From: Eucalyptus grandis
Taxonomy: Eukaryota; Streptophyta; Magnoliopsida; Myrtales; Myrtaceae
DNA: 64,000 nucleotides
Reading direction: 5' to 3'
Assembly: GCF_016545825.1 (NCBI RefSeq)
Contig: NC_052619.1
Location: 50,919,090-50,983,089 of the forward strand
The position numbers were made by a program, and so were the translations under genes. Each line of letters starts with the position of its first letter. Position 1 is the first letter of the stretch. Under the pieces are notes generated by a model. It did no database searches, was not told the DNA's origin, and saw nothing but the letters and a program-made list of their open reading frames with translations. Of the stretch, positions 1 to 9,860 are shown in pieces.

Positions 1-181
1 TAACTTCCAAAAATTTAAAAACCAAAAATTATCAAAGAAATAATTATTTCTAAAAATAAATTACTCTAGCAACAATTCAGATAATCATACCTTTTCATAC
101 CAAAAATTAAAATACCTGGATTTGATACATTCTCATACTGAAGTAGCTTCTTTAAATTATGAGTCTGACCAGCTTCAGACT

Positions 182-899
182 TTAAATGATTGGAGATATA
201 ACATTCAATTTGGTGTGAATAGACTCAAATAGATTTTTCTCCAAAGCCTTCGTAAAGATGTCTACCAGCTGATTCTTCGAATCAATGAATTGAATCATAA
301 TCTCCCCATTTTGGACATGCTCCCTTTTATGAAATGATGTCGAATTTCTATATGCTTTGCCCTTGAATGAAGAATTGGGTTCTTGGTGAGATTTATAGCA
401 CTAATGTTGTCGCATCTGATCTCGATCCACAATTCTTCAATCTCAAAGTCTCTTAGTTGTTGTTTTATCCATAGGATTTGAGAGCAACAACTCCTAAGAA
501 CAACATACTCTGCTTCTGCTGTTGATAATGCTACAGTACTTTGCTTTCTTGAGAACCAAGATACTAGCATATTTCCCAGTAGTTGACAAGTGCCAGATGT
601 GCTCTTTATATCGACTTTACAACCGGCTAAATCAGAGTCTGAATATCCAAAAAGAGTAAAGTCTCATTCTTTTGGATACCACAAACCTAACTTTGGAGAA
701 GTTGCAACTTATTTAATGATATGTTTTGCAGCATTTAAATGAGATTCTCTAGGATCAGACTGAAATCTAGCACAAATGCAAACACTGAATAAAGTATCAG
801 GTTTAGAAGCAGTAAGGTAAAGAAGAGAACCAATCATATTTTTGTATAGCTTCTAATCTACTTTCTTCCCTCCTTCATCCTTGTCTAGTTTTGAGGAAC
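182..899 (-). pseudogene. copia RNase H and end of pol, broken
   Basis: The minus strand from about 570 down encodes the copia RNase H core, with the STAEAEY motif, the downstream KNPILHSRAKHIEIRHHFI stretch, and then, after a frameshift near 325-335, the conserved DIFTKAL end. The pol frame appears to stop near 182. The upstream part (about 600-899) reads through the segment in which tnt1-type pols carry the ASKPDTLFSVCICARFQSDP-like motif, with several stops. In a live element this activity removes the RNA strand from RNA:DNA hybrids in cytoplasmic virus-like particles; this copy cannot make it. Confidence 0.85.
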
Positions 900-1863
900 T
901 TGACATCGGTGTCTCTGTTTTCTTGCAATTCTCCAACCCAAATTTCTTGATGAGATCTCTTGCATATTTTTCTTGATGAATATCCATTTCTTTGATTGTC
1001 TTACTTGCAATCCCGGAAAGAAGGTTAACTCACTCATCATGCTCATTTTGAATTCATTCTGCATAGATCTAGAGAATTTCTTGCACAAATTTTCGTTAGG
1101 AGAACTAAAGATAATATCATCTACATAAATTTGTACTAGCAGAAAATATTTTCCTTATTTCTTTATAAATAAGATAGTATCAACATTTCCCTTTTCAAAA
1201 CCATTATGGGTTAGGAATTTACTCAACCTTTCATACCAGGTTCGAGATGCTTGCTTCAGTCAATACAATGTCTTTTTCAGTCTGTAGACCGAGTCTGGTT
1301 TCCTTGGATCTTTAAATCCTGGTGGTTGTTTCACATAAACTTCTTCTTGTATGACCCCATTTATGATCGCACTTTTGACATCCATAAGGAATAACTTGAA
1401 ATTTTTATAACAAGTAAAAGCAAGTAATAATTTAATTACTTTTAACCTCGCTACTAGTGCATAGGTCTCATGATAGTCTATCCCATATTCCCGTGTATAT
1501 CATTTTGCCACATGTCTTGCTTTGTTTCTGATCACTCTTCTTTTCTCATCCATTTTGTTCCTATAAACCCACTTCGTTCCAATCACAGATTTGCCTGGGT
1601 TTTGGAATTAGCTCTCATACATCATTGATATTGAATTGTTTAAGTTCTTCCTGCATAGCTTCTATCCAGCTTTCATTAGACAATGCTTCATCTACAACTT
1701 TTGGTTCTATCTCAGAAACAAGTGCTAGAGCACTGGACTCTTCTCTTCCTTTGGATCTAGTGCGAATTCCTTCATCAATGTTGCTAATGATGAGTTCTTT
1801 GGGATGACTTGACTTATGCCTCCAGTTGCTATTTGGTCTAAGTCTGTTGATCCTCTGCTTCAT
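900..1863 (-). pseudogene. copia reverse transcriptase, broken
   Basis: Continuing the minus-strand pol, the segment starts with a linker ending in the conserved SNESWIEAMQEELKQF stretch (around 1625-1690), which marks the start of the copia reverse transcriptase. It then runs through strongly degraded polymerase core sequence with many stops. The end is recognisable as the segment reading IASKTIKEMDIHQEKYARDL just before RNase H. The catalytic YVDD-type box falls in a heavily mutated stretch near 1110-1130 and is not intact. No function is possible from this copy. Confidence 0.82.
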
Positions 1864-1989
1864 TTAAAACTTCTTGGTCTCCTTGTTGTTGTTCTCTAAA
1901 ATTCTGAACCTCTTCAGGGGAAATAGACTTTGTAAAGTCTGAAACGGGTTCAAACTCTTCAAGTTGAGTTTAATCTGGCTGACTCTACA

Positions 1990-2971
1990 CATAATCCTAA
2001 AACTTGACGTTCATAGATTCTTTCATGGATTGAGTCTTCTTGTTAAAGACCCTGTAGGCTTTGCTTGAAATCAAATAACCTAGGAAAATTCCTTCATCTG
2101 ATTTCTCCTCAAATTTTCCAGATCGATCATTTGCATTCTTCAAAATAAAACATTTACAGCCAATGACATGAAAGTAGGAAACAATAGGCTTATTTCCTTT
2201 ATATACTTCATAAGGAGTTTTCTTTAAGATAGGCCTTAAGAATACTCTGTTGATAATATAGCAAATAGTGGAGACTGCTTCTACCCAAAATCGAGAGGAT
2301 ATCTTGCTCTTTATCAAGAGAGTTCGGGCCATCTCCTCTAAGGATCTATTATTCCTTTCCACAACCCCATTTTGTTCTAGAGTGTATGGAGAAGAGAAAA
2401 CATGCTGAAAACCAAATTCATCACAAAACTTAGCAAAGTCCTAATTTTCAAACTCACCTCCATGGTCAGTTCATATGCTTGAAATAGCATAACCCTTTTC
2501 ATTCTAAACCTTCTTCACAAACTTCGAGAAATAAGAGATGGCTTTAGACTTACTTGTCAGAAAGTATACCTAAGTGAAGCAAGAGTAATCATTCACGATT
2601 ACTAGGCAATATTTCTTTCCACCAATACTTTGAGTTCTGGTTGGTCCAAAAAAGTCCATATGAAGAAGCCGCAGAGCTCGCATGGTAGAGACTTGATTCA
2701 CAGGTTTAAAGGAACTTCTTACTTATTTTCCCAAGACACAGGGAGTGCATAACTCATTCTTATGGTAAGTCGGATTAGGAAGTCCTCGAACAAGCTTCTT
2801 AGAAGAAATCTTGGCAATATGTTTCATATTAACATGACCAAGCTTTCGATGCCACAGACTTGCTTCATCTTGAATAGAAATAAGACACTGAGAACTTTCT
2901 GGGTTTACATCCAAAAGGTAAATGTTGTCATGCCTTTGACCAGTAAAGGATTGAGAGAAGTCTTGACTCAT
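1990..2971 (-). pseudogene. copia GAG-pre-integrase and integrase, broken
   Basis: At 2723-2971 the minus strand encodes the GAG-pre-integrase zinc-binding segment (LWHRKLGHVNMKHI, then CTPCVLGK). The integrase core follows: HMDFFGP near 2650, a second acidic-residue region reading TDHGGEFEN near 2460, and the SPYTLEQNGVVERNNR stretch near 2350-2400. The C-terminal part (1997-2362) holds the copia GKFEEKSDEGIFLGY motif. At least four in-frame stops interrupt the core. Several look like a tryptophan or glutamine codon turned into a stop. In a live element this protein inserts the cDNA into host DNA. Confidence 0.88.
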
Positions 2972-3316
2972 TCCAGAACAAATACTTTCTTGGAAGTTTA
3001 TTCTGAAACCAATATCGCAAAGCTAACTTATGCTTAGTATATTGTAATTCAAACCTTCCACCAAGGAAACATTATTAATAGTCAAGCTTCCAATTTTCAC
3101 AGTTCCACATCCTATAATTTTTCCTTTGTTATTTCCACCAAAAGAAACTTTTTCTCAATTTAGTCTAACAAGCTTTATAAAGCAACTTGAGTCTCCCATC
3201 ATATACCTCAAACAGCCACTATCCAAATACTATTTAATCTTTTTTTAATAGTGACCTATAATCAAAAGAAAAACTCAAACTTTCTTTGATATCCAGATTT
3301 TCTTAAGTTCAGGAGA

Positions 3317-3321
3317 GTTAG
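3317..3321. repeat. target-site duplication GTTAG, left copy
   Basis: GTTAG lies directly before the TG end of the solo LTR at 3322. The same five bases follow its CA end at 6059-6063. A five-base duplication is the usual footprint of LTR-element integrase. Confidence 0.93.
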
Positions 3322-6058
3322 TGTCGCGACCAAATTTTTGGGTACACCACCTAAAATTAGGCTAATGGATTACTAAACCTAAACTTAGCTTGGGCTCTCC
3401 CAAGCTCATACCAATTCGCGACTTAGGTTCAAGTTCTTAATGCAATTGATTTTTAATTAGGAGTCGCCACTAATCTATTTTTGGTGGGTGGATTAGAAAC
3501 CCAAGTAAAGTAACGGGAGATTTACTTTACTCCTACGAATAAGATATTGTGAGTTCGGGGACTTGGTTACGCTAGATTTCTCTAACGCCCTTTCGGTACC
3601 TTTTCCTTTTTATTTTAAAAAATATTTTACAGGTAGCTTGAATTGATTTTAATTTACCTTCCTAACATGTGAGGTGATCATGCGGGTACACAAACCACAA
3701 ATTAAACACCCAAATGAAGTAATGAATAAATTGCATGACTTACTTCATAGTAACGAAGGCATCTGAAATGTTAGCTTAGAATTCACATTGACAATCCTAA
3801 ATATGATTTCTAATTAACATGCAATCACTCAATTTTGGTTTTCACTTTATTTAATGAGAATCATGCAATGCATGTTACTAATTTAACATGAAATGATATG
3901 ACGTGACAATATGACCTAAACTATATAACATGAATAAACATGCAATCTATCCTAAAGCATGAAATGAATTTATTCTTTTTTTTTTTTTGGTATTTTCCAT
4001 GAAATTTGAAATTAAAGAAATGCAACTATTAAATATTCAATCTAAATTTATCAAATGACCTAATTCTAATGACGAGAACTTTCTAACTAAATGAACCTAG
4101 CAACAATCACTAGATGATGGGCATTTCATAAATGATGGGTATTTCATGAATCTAATCCTACATGACATGCATGATTTTTTGTATTTTTTTATGAAAATCA
4201 TTAATAATAAAAAATCTAACTAAAGTGAAATGCTATCTATTCTAAATGCCTTCATGCATTTAAAAAAAAATGCCTATCAATCGATCCTAATCTACATGGA
4301 ACACAAAAGCAATTTTTTTGTGTTTTTGGGATAAATAGAACAATTAAGAGATAAACATTCAAACCATCCATGGTCATTCAAAAATATTATCCATTACTCA
4401 ATTTGAAATTTAAACTCAATTATTTCGCTAATAAAATCAATAAATTAATCTTAAGTTTTAAAGATCAAAATATCAATTTTACTCCCGCGTGAATAATTAT
4501 TCCATCTAAAGTCTTATAGATAGAATAAAAATTCATTCGGTTGCGAATGGACTTACATTAGGTATTTCAACCATGTATTGAGAACTATTTCAAACAAAAA
4601 AATAAAACATCAAAACTAAAATAAAATAAAGTAAATTTACCAAAATAAATTAAATCTACCTAAAAATAAACCTATCAAATAAGATAAAACAAATTTCTAC
4701 CTAAATTTGGATTTTTTTCCTAATAATCCGATGGTAGATCAAACTACCAAGGAAGTGCGGCACGGCTATGGACGGTGCAAGGGTAGCGGCTCTGGTATCA
4801 CTAGCCACTATCGGTCAAAAGTCCCTGTGGTTGGAGCTCCGGCAAGATTCGGCGAGTGCAGCAGCAAAACAGACCAGCAAACAACCGGAACCCGAAACAG
4901 AGGCAGCACAAACAGATCCACAGCAATGGCAAGGACATCAGGTCGGAGGGCTGCAGGCACGGCGTTGGCAAGAGGCTTAGGTCGCAGGGGAGTCACTTAG
5001 GGAAGAGGCGCAATCGATCGAAAGGCGGTGAGCAGTGGCGTCAGGCAGCGGCAGCTTCACCGAGGCAAGGGTGACGCCGGGCGTTGGGTTGGTGACAGAG
5101 GCTTCCGGCCGCAAGCGCGACAAGAACAGCTTCTGGCGTTGCAGAGGACTCAGGCGCAGCTGTTGGCATCGCGGGAGGAAAACGGTGGCTTCGCCGGACT
5201 CCGGGCTAGGCAGATCGCGGTCAAATCAGGGGCATCGCTCGGGTGGCAGTGGCTCGGCAGCAGGGGAACTTAGGCGTTGGGCTGGCTGAGGCAGATCACC
5301 GGCTAAGGCGGGGCGACGTTGCTGCTCAGAGGTCGATGGCGTAGCCTGAAGACTAGCGATGCAGGGGACCGGCAGTGCGGATATGCTACAAAAGAACCCC
5401 TTGGAGAAGATGAACAAGTAGGGGTCTTGTTAATTGTTTTCTTTTTTCCTTTTGTTTTTCCCCCCTGCTGGTCGAACACTTTTCTCTCCTGACCTGTTCC
5501 CTTTTATCCTTTTGACCTTGCATACTCCTTCTTTCTCTTCCTTTTCACTTTCCACTTTCGTGTTTATTTTTCGAACGAAGAGAAGCCCCCTCTCTCTCAT
5601 TGTACACGGTTCCCTTTATAGGAAAATAAGATGTGATCTTCGTGAAATATTTCATCCACTTTTTAATATACACAAAAAATTTCCTATAACCTCCTAATCA
5701 TAAAAATCCTCTTATTTTTCTTATCTCTTAAATATTTTCTACTGATTTTTAAAGATAAGATCACAATCCGATTTTCTTAAATTCCAAAAATCCTCATTTC
5801 AAATCTCAATTTCAGATATGGGCTCGGGCCAATTTGTACTCTTCATGAGCTTAGTCTGACCTATTAATTTAAAACTCAAAACCACTAATTCGACCTATCC
5901 GCCACTAGTTCAGTAAATAAATGTAAAAATGCAAATTAAAAACAAATGCACATAAATCTATATACTATACAATTAATATTTTTTCAGGGATAAAATTAAC
6001 CCCTAATTTTTTAATGTGATAAATGACTAAATGGGTCGCCAAAATTTATATGTCAACA
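3322..6058 (-). mobile_element. solo LTR (2737 bp) of a Ty3/gypsy Tat-like element inside copia
   Basis: It starts TGTCGCGACC and ends ATGTCAACA, with five-base duplications GTTAG on both sides, and contains no gag or pol. It is therefore a complete LTR left after recombination between two LTRs, or a non-autonomous element. Its strand is inferred from a TATA box on the minus strand at 5612-5622, followed by a CT/AG-rich leader and a GC-rich stretch (4730-5380). A motif close to GGAGTCGCCACT at about 3460 is reminiscent of Tat/Ogre elements. It interrupts the copia frame between the gag zinc knuckle and the integrase. The short GC-rich open frames inside it are not real genes. Confidence 0.88.
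5612..5622 (-). promoter_or_regulatory. TATA box of the solo LTR
   Basis: On the minus strand the sequence reads CCTATAAAGGG, followed within about 40 bases by an AGAGAGAGG-rich leader. This is the arrangement of a plant LTR promoter (U3 to R). It sets the orientation of the LTR. Activity is not known. Confidence 0.6.
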
Positions 6059-6063
6059 GTTAG
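6059..6063. repeat. target-site duplication GTTAG, right copy
   Basis: Matches the copy at 3317-3321 and closes the solo LTR insertion. Confidence 0.93.
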
Positions 6064-7700
6064 TATTAAAAACAGTCTTAGCCCAGTCCTTCTTAACTAG
6101 TCTCCAAATCTTAGGACATTCTTTCTCGAAATGTTCTAAGCTGTTACACTTTGAACATCTAAGTGCACTTTGGCCAATAGGTTTTACAAAAAAAATTTGA
6201 AAATGATTTTTGTAAAATGCCTTTATGGGTTTTTTTTTTAATTCTTTATTTTCCTTTGGGAAAATCAATTAATGGAACAATTTCCAAAGTCATACCTAAA
6301 TCAGATTTGTTAAAGTAAGGTATTTGAGCTAAAAGAATTTTCTCCAGTTTCTCGGATCATTTTGAAAATCTTTTTGTTATATTTGAAATATCTCTTTTTA
6401 AAATAGTATTTTCCTTTGAAAGAGAATCATAAATTTCTTTCAAATTATCAAAACTTGTTTTCAGACTTTCAAATTTTTCTTTCCAAGAAACTTATTGTTG
6501 CTTGAGCTTAGAATTCTCCCTTTTTAGTTTAGAAATCATTTTAAAAGAGGATTTAAGTTTGAGACAGAGTTCATCTATATACTAAGAGACTTTGATAGGA
6601 ATTTTTAAGTCACTAACCTCAATTTCTTTGTCTGAATCTAAATCAGAGTCTATTTCTAATTCTGAGTCTGAGTCAAAATGAGCCATTAGACATATATTGG
6701 CATATTCTTCTTCACTTTCCTCACACTCGGTGTCACTCCAAATTTCTACTTTGAGAGCCTTGTTGTACTTCTTATTCTTTCCCTTTTTTTTTACTTCAAC
6801 ATAGGACAGTTAGGTCTGATATGCTCATTTTTCTTGCATTCGAAGCATATCACATCTTTGTTGGTTTCATTATCCTCAGTCGGTCTCTTCTGAAAATTTT
6901 GCATACTCTGCTTCTTCCAATTTCTTAATCATAAGCGCTAGCTCCTCATCATCCATATCATCATCTGAATCTGTATCATCAGAATCAATGTTAGACTTTA
7001 AAGCATTAACTTCTTACTTTTAGGATCTTCTTCATCATTTATCTGCTCCACTTCGTATGACTGAAGCGTGACTATCAGTTCATCAACTGATAAAAGCATG
7101 ATCCTCTGAGTTTCTCTAATTGAAGTCTTCACATGATTCCAATCTGTTGAAAGCCATGCAGCAGTTTGTTGACTTTCATTTGTCCTGAGATTTGCTGACC
7201 TTGATACGCTAAGGCCATTTACAATCTATGTAAACCGACTGAACATATCAATTGTAAATTCTCCAGGCTTCATTCTGAAGGCTTCATATCGTCCAAGTAG
7301 AATGTTTATTTTGGTTTCCTTCACACGGTCAATCCCTTCATAGGTAACATATAATCTATCCCAAACTTCTTTTGCTGTTTCACAAGAAGAAATTCGGTTA
7401 TATTCAATGGGAAATAAGGCACAATATGAAGAGTCTATAGCTTTAGCATCAAGAGCTTGTCTCTTGGTAATTTCATCTTGTGTTGTCTTGTCAGCATCAA
7501 TAACTTCTTTTCCTCTGTTTGAGGTTGATGTTGCTTTAGGATTAATCCATTTTTCAACAACATCCCACTCCAGGGGATCTCTCGATATGAGAAAAGCCTT
7601 CATCTTGTTCTTCCATACATTGTACTCATTTCCATCAAAGTAAGGAGGTCTGGTGTTGCTCTAACCTTCAACTAGTCTTGGAGCCAAAATACTAGCCATA
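6064..7700 (-). pseudogene. copia gag (UBN2-like domain plus zinc knuckle), broken
   Basis: The gag start codon is probably the ATG at 7698-7700, about 45 bases after the primer-binding site; a TAG stops it at codon 13. The following stretch (7226-7660) has the gag features NEYNVWKNKMKAFL, EWDVVEKW, and ETAKEVWDRLYVTYEG, typical of copia UBN2-family gag. Near 6130-6180 a CCHC zinc knuckle reads CSKCNSLEHFEKEC (one spacing change from the canonical CX2CX4HX4C is possible). The middle part is acidic/serine-rich and frameshifted. Gag would form the virus-like particle and bind element RNA; this copy is non-functional. Confidence 0.85.
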
Positions 7701-7744
7701 GAAGATCTTTAGCTTAAAGTAAAACACTTCAATAATTAAGCACA

Positions 7745-7761
7745 CAAGATCCGATACTAAT
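7745..7761 (-). other. copia primer-binding site
   Basis: On the minus strand the bases after the LTR end read ATTAGTATCGGATC. This is a mutated form of the TGGTATCAGAGC site complementary to the 3' end of initiator methionine tRNA, used by most copia elements. It sits between the LTR end and the gag start. Confidence 0.7.
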
Positions 7762-8391
7762 TGAAAGTGCTAATATGAACACCTAGAGGGGGTGAATAAG
7801 TGTAAAGAAAATTTTTCGCAAAAAGTAACAAAAATATTTTGCTTTTGAAACTGAGTCTGAAGAACAATAGATTTTGAGCAAGTTTAGACTTTAGAAGTTA
7901 AATAGAACTACGAACAAAATAAAGGAATTTATGGAAGACAATAAAAATACAAAATTTATAGTGGTTCGACTTAAATCAAACCTACGTCCACTCTCCCAGG
8001 CTAACAGCCTCCGGTGGGTTTCCACTAAGAATTAAAAGAGAATTTACAATCTATGATCTCAACTTCATAGTGAAGAGTTTTGCTCTCTCACGAAGTCACA
8101 CTATGAGTCTCTCTCTCTTTTGAGTACAAGTTTGAGCTCAGTGTAAGAAATAACAAGAAAATAGGAAGCTTCAAACTTTGGAATTTCTCTTTCATGCACT
8201 CTATCGAATAACTAGAGATGTCTCCTTAAATACTCCTTCATGCCTTCTCAACCGTTGGCACTTTCCAAAAGAAATTCTTCCAATCAACCCGTTAGACAGA
8301 ATCAATCAATGAGATCTCAAGCCGTTTGAAGATTATGATGAAAGCCCATCAATCATGTTCGCCTATACAATCAAGATCTTGGTTTCCATAA
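7762..8391 (-). repeat. copia 5' LTR, truncated at its outer end
   Basis: It starts (plus-strand view) with TGAAAGTGCTAATATG and matches the copia LTR copies at 13836-14802 and, inverted, 27725-28827. Shared blocks include ACACCTAGAGGGGG and CCTACGTCCACTCTCC. Compared with 13836-14802 it lacks the last ~340 bases, including the TGTTAGAG-type U3 end. At about 8391 it joins directly to Ogre-type LTR sequence, so a deletion fused the two elements. Confidence 0.85.
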
Positions 8392-8392
8392 A

Positions 8393-8906
8393 TAGTAATA
8401 TTATTTTTGGTCGATTTAAAACCTAAAACTGAAAAATTCAAAAATCAAGGTTATTAATCAAATTGTGTGATTCTTTTTACACAAGGTCAAATTGGCATTA
8501 AAATAAATTATTACTTTTTTTTTTTGGATCAAAGGTTTAACCAAAAGTCAACCACTTAGTTGACTTTTCCTGAAAGGTTGATTTTTTGGTCAAATTTTTG
8601 AATTTTCAAGAAATTGATTTTAAAAAGGTGAAATTAAAACTAAATTGAATCTTTTTTGGTGAAAAGTCAATTTTGACCCGAGGTTGACTTTTGGTGGTTG
8701 ACCGAACAATCAACCCAAAAGTCAACCGTTTGACTTTTCAAGGTTTTCTTGAAAATGAGCTAGAAATTGCTTAAAAACGACAATGCAAAAGAAATAAATG
8801 AAAAACAACACTTTTTGGTCCAAAAATGGGGCTCCATCGCGATCAGAAACTCAAATCTCAATTTTTTACCTTTAATGATGCATCAACTAAAAATCATGTG
8901 TCAACA
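8393..8906 (-). repeat. Ogre 3' LTR, first ~514 bp only
   Basis: On the minus strand the LTR begins TGTTGACACATG at 8906, right after a polypurine tract. It is alignable by eye along its whole length to 34045-34527 (same TGTCAACA end in plus view, same TTGAC-rich block, same poly-T stretch), with indels. It is cut off at about 8393 by the fusion with the copia LTR, so most of the LTR is missing. Confidence 0.82.
8543..8740. promoter_or_regulatory. W-box (TTGAC) cluster and hairpin in Ogre U3
   Basis: The block contains about nine TTGAC/GTCAA cores in under 200 bases. At 8543-8568, AAAAGTCAAC and its reverse complement GTTGACTTTT are separated by six bases (CACTTA), a perfect 10 bp inverted repeat. 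TTGAC is the core of the W-box bound by plant WRKY factors. The position in U3 fits an element promoter or enhancer, but binding is inference. Confidence 0.5.
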
Positions 8907-8920
8907 GCTGCCCCTCTTTG
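8907..8920 (-). other. polypurine tract of the Ogre element
   Basis: On the minus strand the bases just before the LTR start read CAAAGAGGGGCAGC. A purine run abutting TG of the 3' LTR is the plus-strand priming site of LTR elements. It fixes both orientation and LTR start. Confidence 0.8.
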
Positions 8921-9149
8921 AGTAAGAGTTCAAAGAGGTTTCACTCAAAAAAAAATTGATACTTGTAATTTTTAGTCGACTCTACTTTGGAAATAGAAAA
9001 ACACAAAGTAATGATATTTGGATAGGGAAGTACCTGACACTTACCTTTGCTCATCGGGGTATCTAAACTCTTGTTAGGGTTTATTCACTCTCTCTCTTTC
9101 TCTTGTGGAATGGAATGAAGGAAATGAAATCACTAAGTGAAAAATGAAT

Positions 9150-9860
9150 CGTTTAAGGATAACCACTAACCTAATAACAAGGTTTAAGGATCACTTAGAA
9201 GTTAAAGACAAAGTTTAAGAATAACCTAAAATCTAAAGATAAGGTTTATAGATAACCTAAACCCTAAAGACAAGGTTTAAGGATAACCTAGAACGTAAGA
9301 GACAATGTTTAAGGATAAACTAAAACCTAAAGATAAGGTTTATGGATAACTAGAACCTAAAGACAGGGTTTAATGATAACCTAGAACCAAAAGATAAGGT
9401 TTAAGGATAACCTAGAATTTAAAAGACAAGGTTTATGGATAACCTGGAACCTAAAGACAAGGTTCAAGGATAACCTCGAACCTAAAGTCAAGGTTCAAGG
9501 ATAATCTAGAACCTAAGAGACATGGTTTAAGGGTAACCTAGAACCTAAAAGACAAAGTTTTGGATAACCTAGAACCTAAAAGACAAGGTTTAAGGATAAC
9601 CTAGAACCTAAAGATAAGGTTTATGGATAACCTAGAACATAAAGACAAGGTTTAAGGATAACCCAAAACCTAAAGACAAGATTTAAGAATAACCTATAAC
9701 TTAAGAGACAAGGTTTAGAGATAACCTAGAACCTAAGAGAAGAGGTTTAAGGTTGACTAAGAACCTAAAGGATGAGATTTAAGGTTAGCTAGGAATCTAA
9801 GGGACGAGGTTTAAGGTTAACCAGGAACTTAAAACAAAGGGTATGGTTTAGGGTTACCAA
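9150..9860 (-). repeat. tandem array of ~32 bp units in Ogre 3' untranslated region
   Basis: About 20 degenerate units of roughly 30-34 bases repeat the pattern AACCTAGAACCTAAAGACAAGGTTTAAGGAT (core pieces GATAACCTAGAACCTAAAG and ACAAGGTTTAAG). Divergence rises toward the right end, where units read AACTAAGAACCTAAAGGATGAG and similar. The array lies between the integrase end and the polypurine tract. Ogre/Tat elements are known to carry variable tandem repeats in this region, some of which seed satellites. Confidence 0.92.

Larger units (their letters stand above)
1..8391 (-). mobile_element. Ty1/copia LTR retrotransposon, decayed, 3' end outside window
   Basis: Reading the minus strand from high to low coordinates gives a 5' LTR (truncated), a primer-binding site, gag with a UBN2-like domain and a zinc knuckle, the GAG-pre-integrase motif, integrase, reverse transcriptase and RNase H. 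This is the Ty1/copia order (integrase before reverse transcriptase). The element is split by a foreign 2737 bp LTR at 3322-6058; the reading frame on the two sides of that insert is continuous once one target duplication copy is ignored. Many in-frame stops and frameshifts show it is dead. The 3' LTR is not visible and should lie to the left of base 1. Confidence 0.93.

Noticed and set aside
4707..5417. Several overlapping open frames on both strands in GC-rich DNA
   Set aside because: They lie inside a solo LTR, overlap in many frames, have biased R/G/Q/S composition and no recognisable domain. GC-rich leaders give long open frames by chance.
9150..9860. Regular repeats resembling a CRISPR array
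   Set aside because: Units are contiguous without unique spacers and lie in a plant retrotransposon; it is a simple tandem array.
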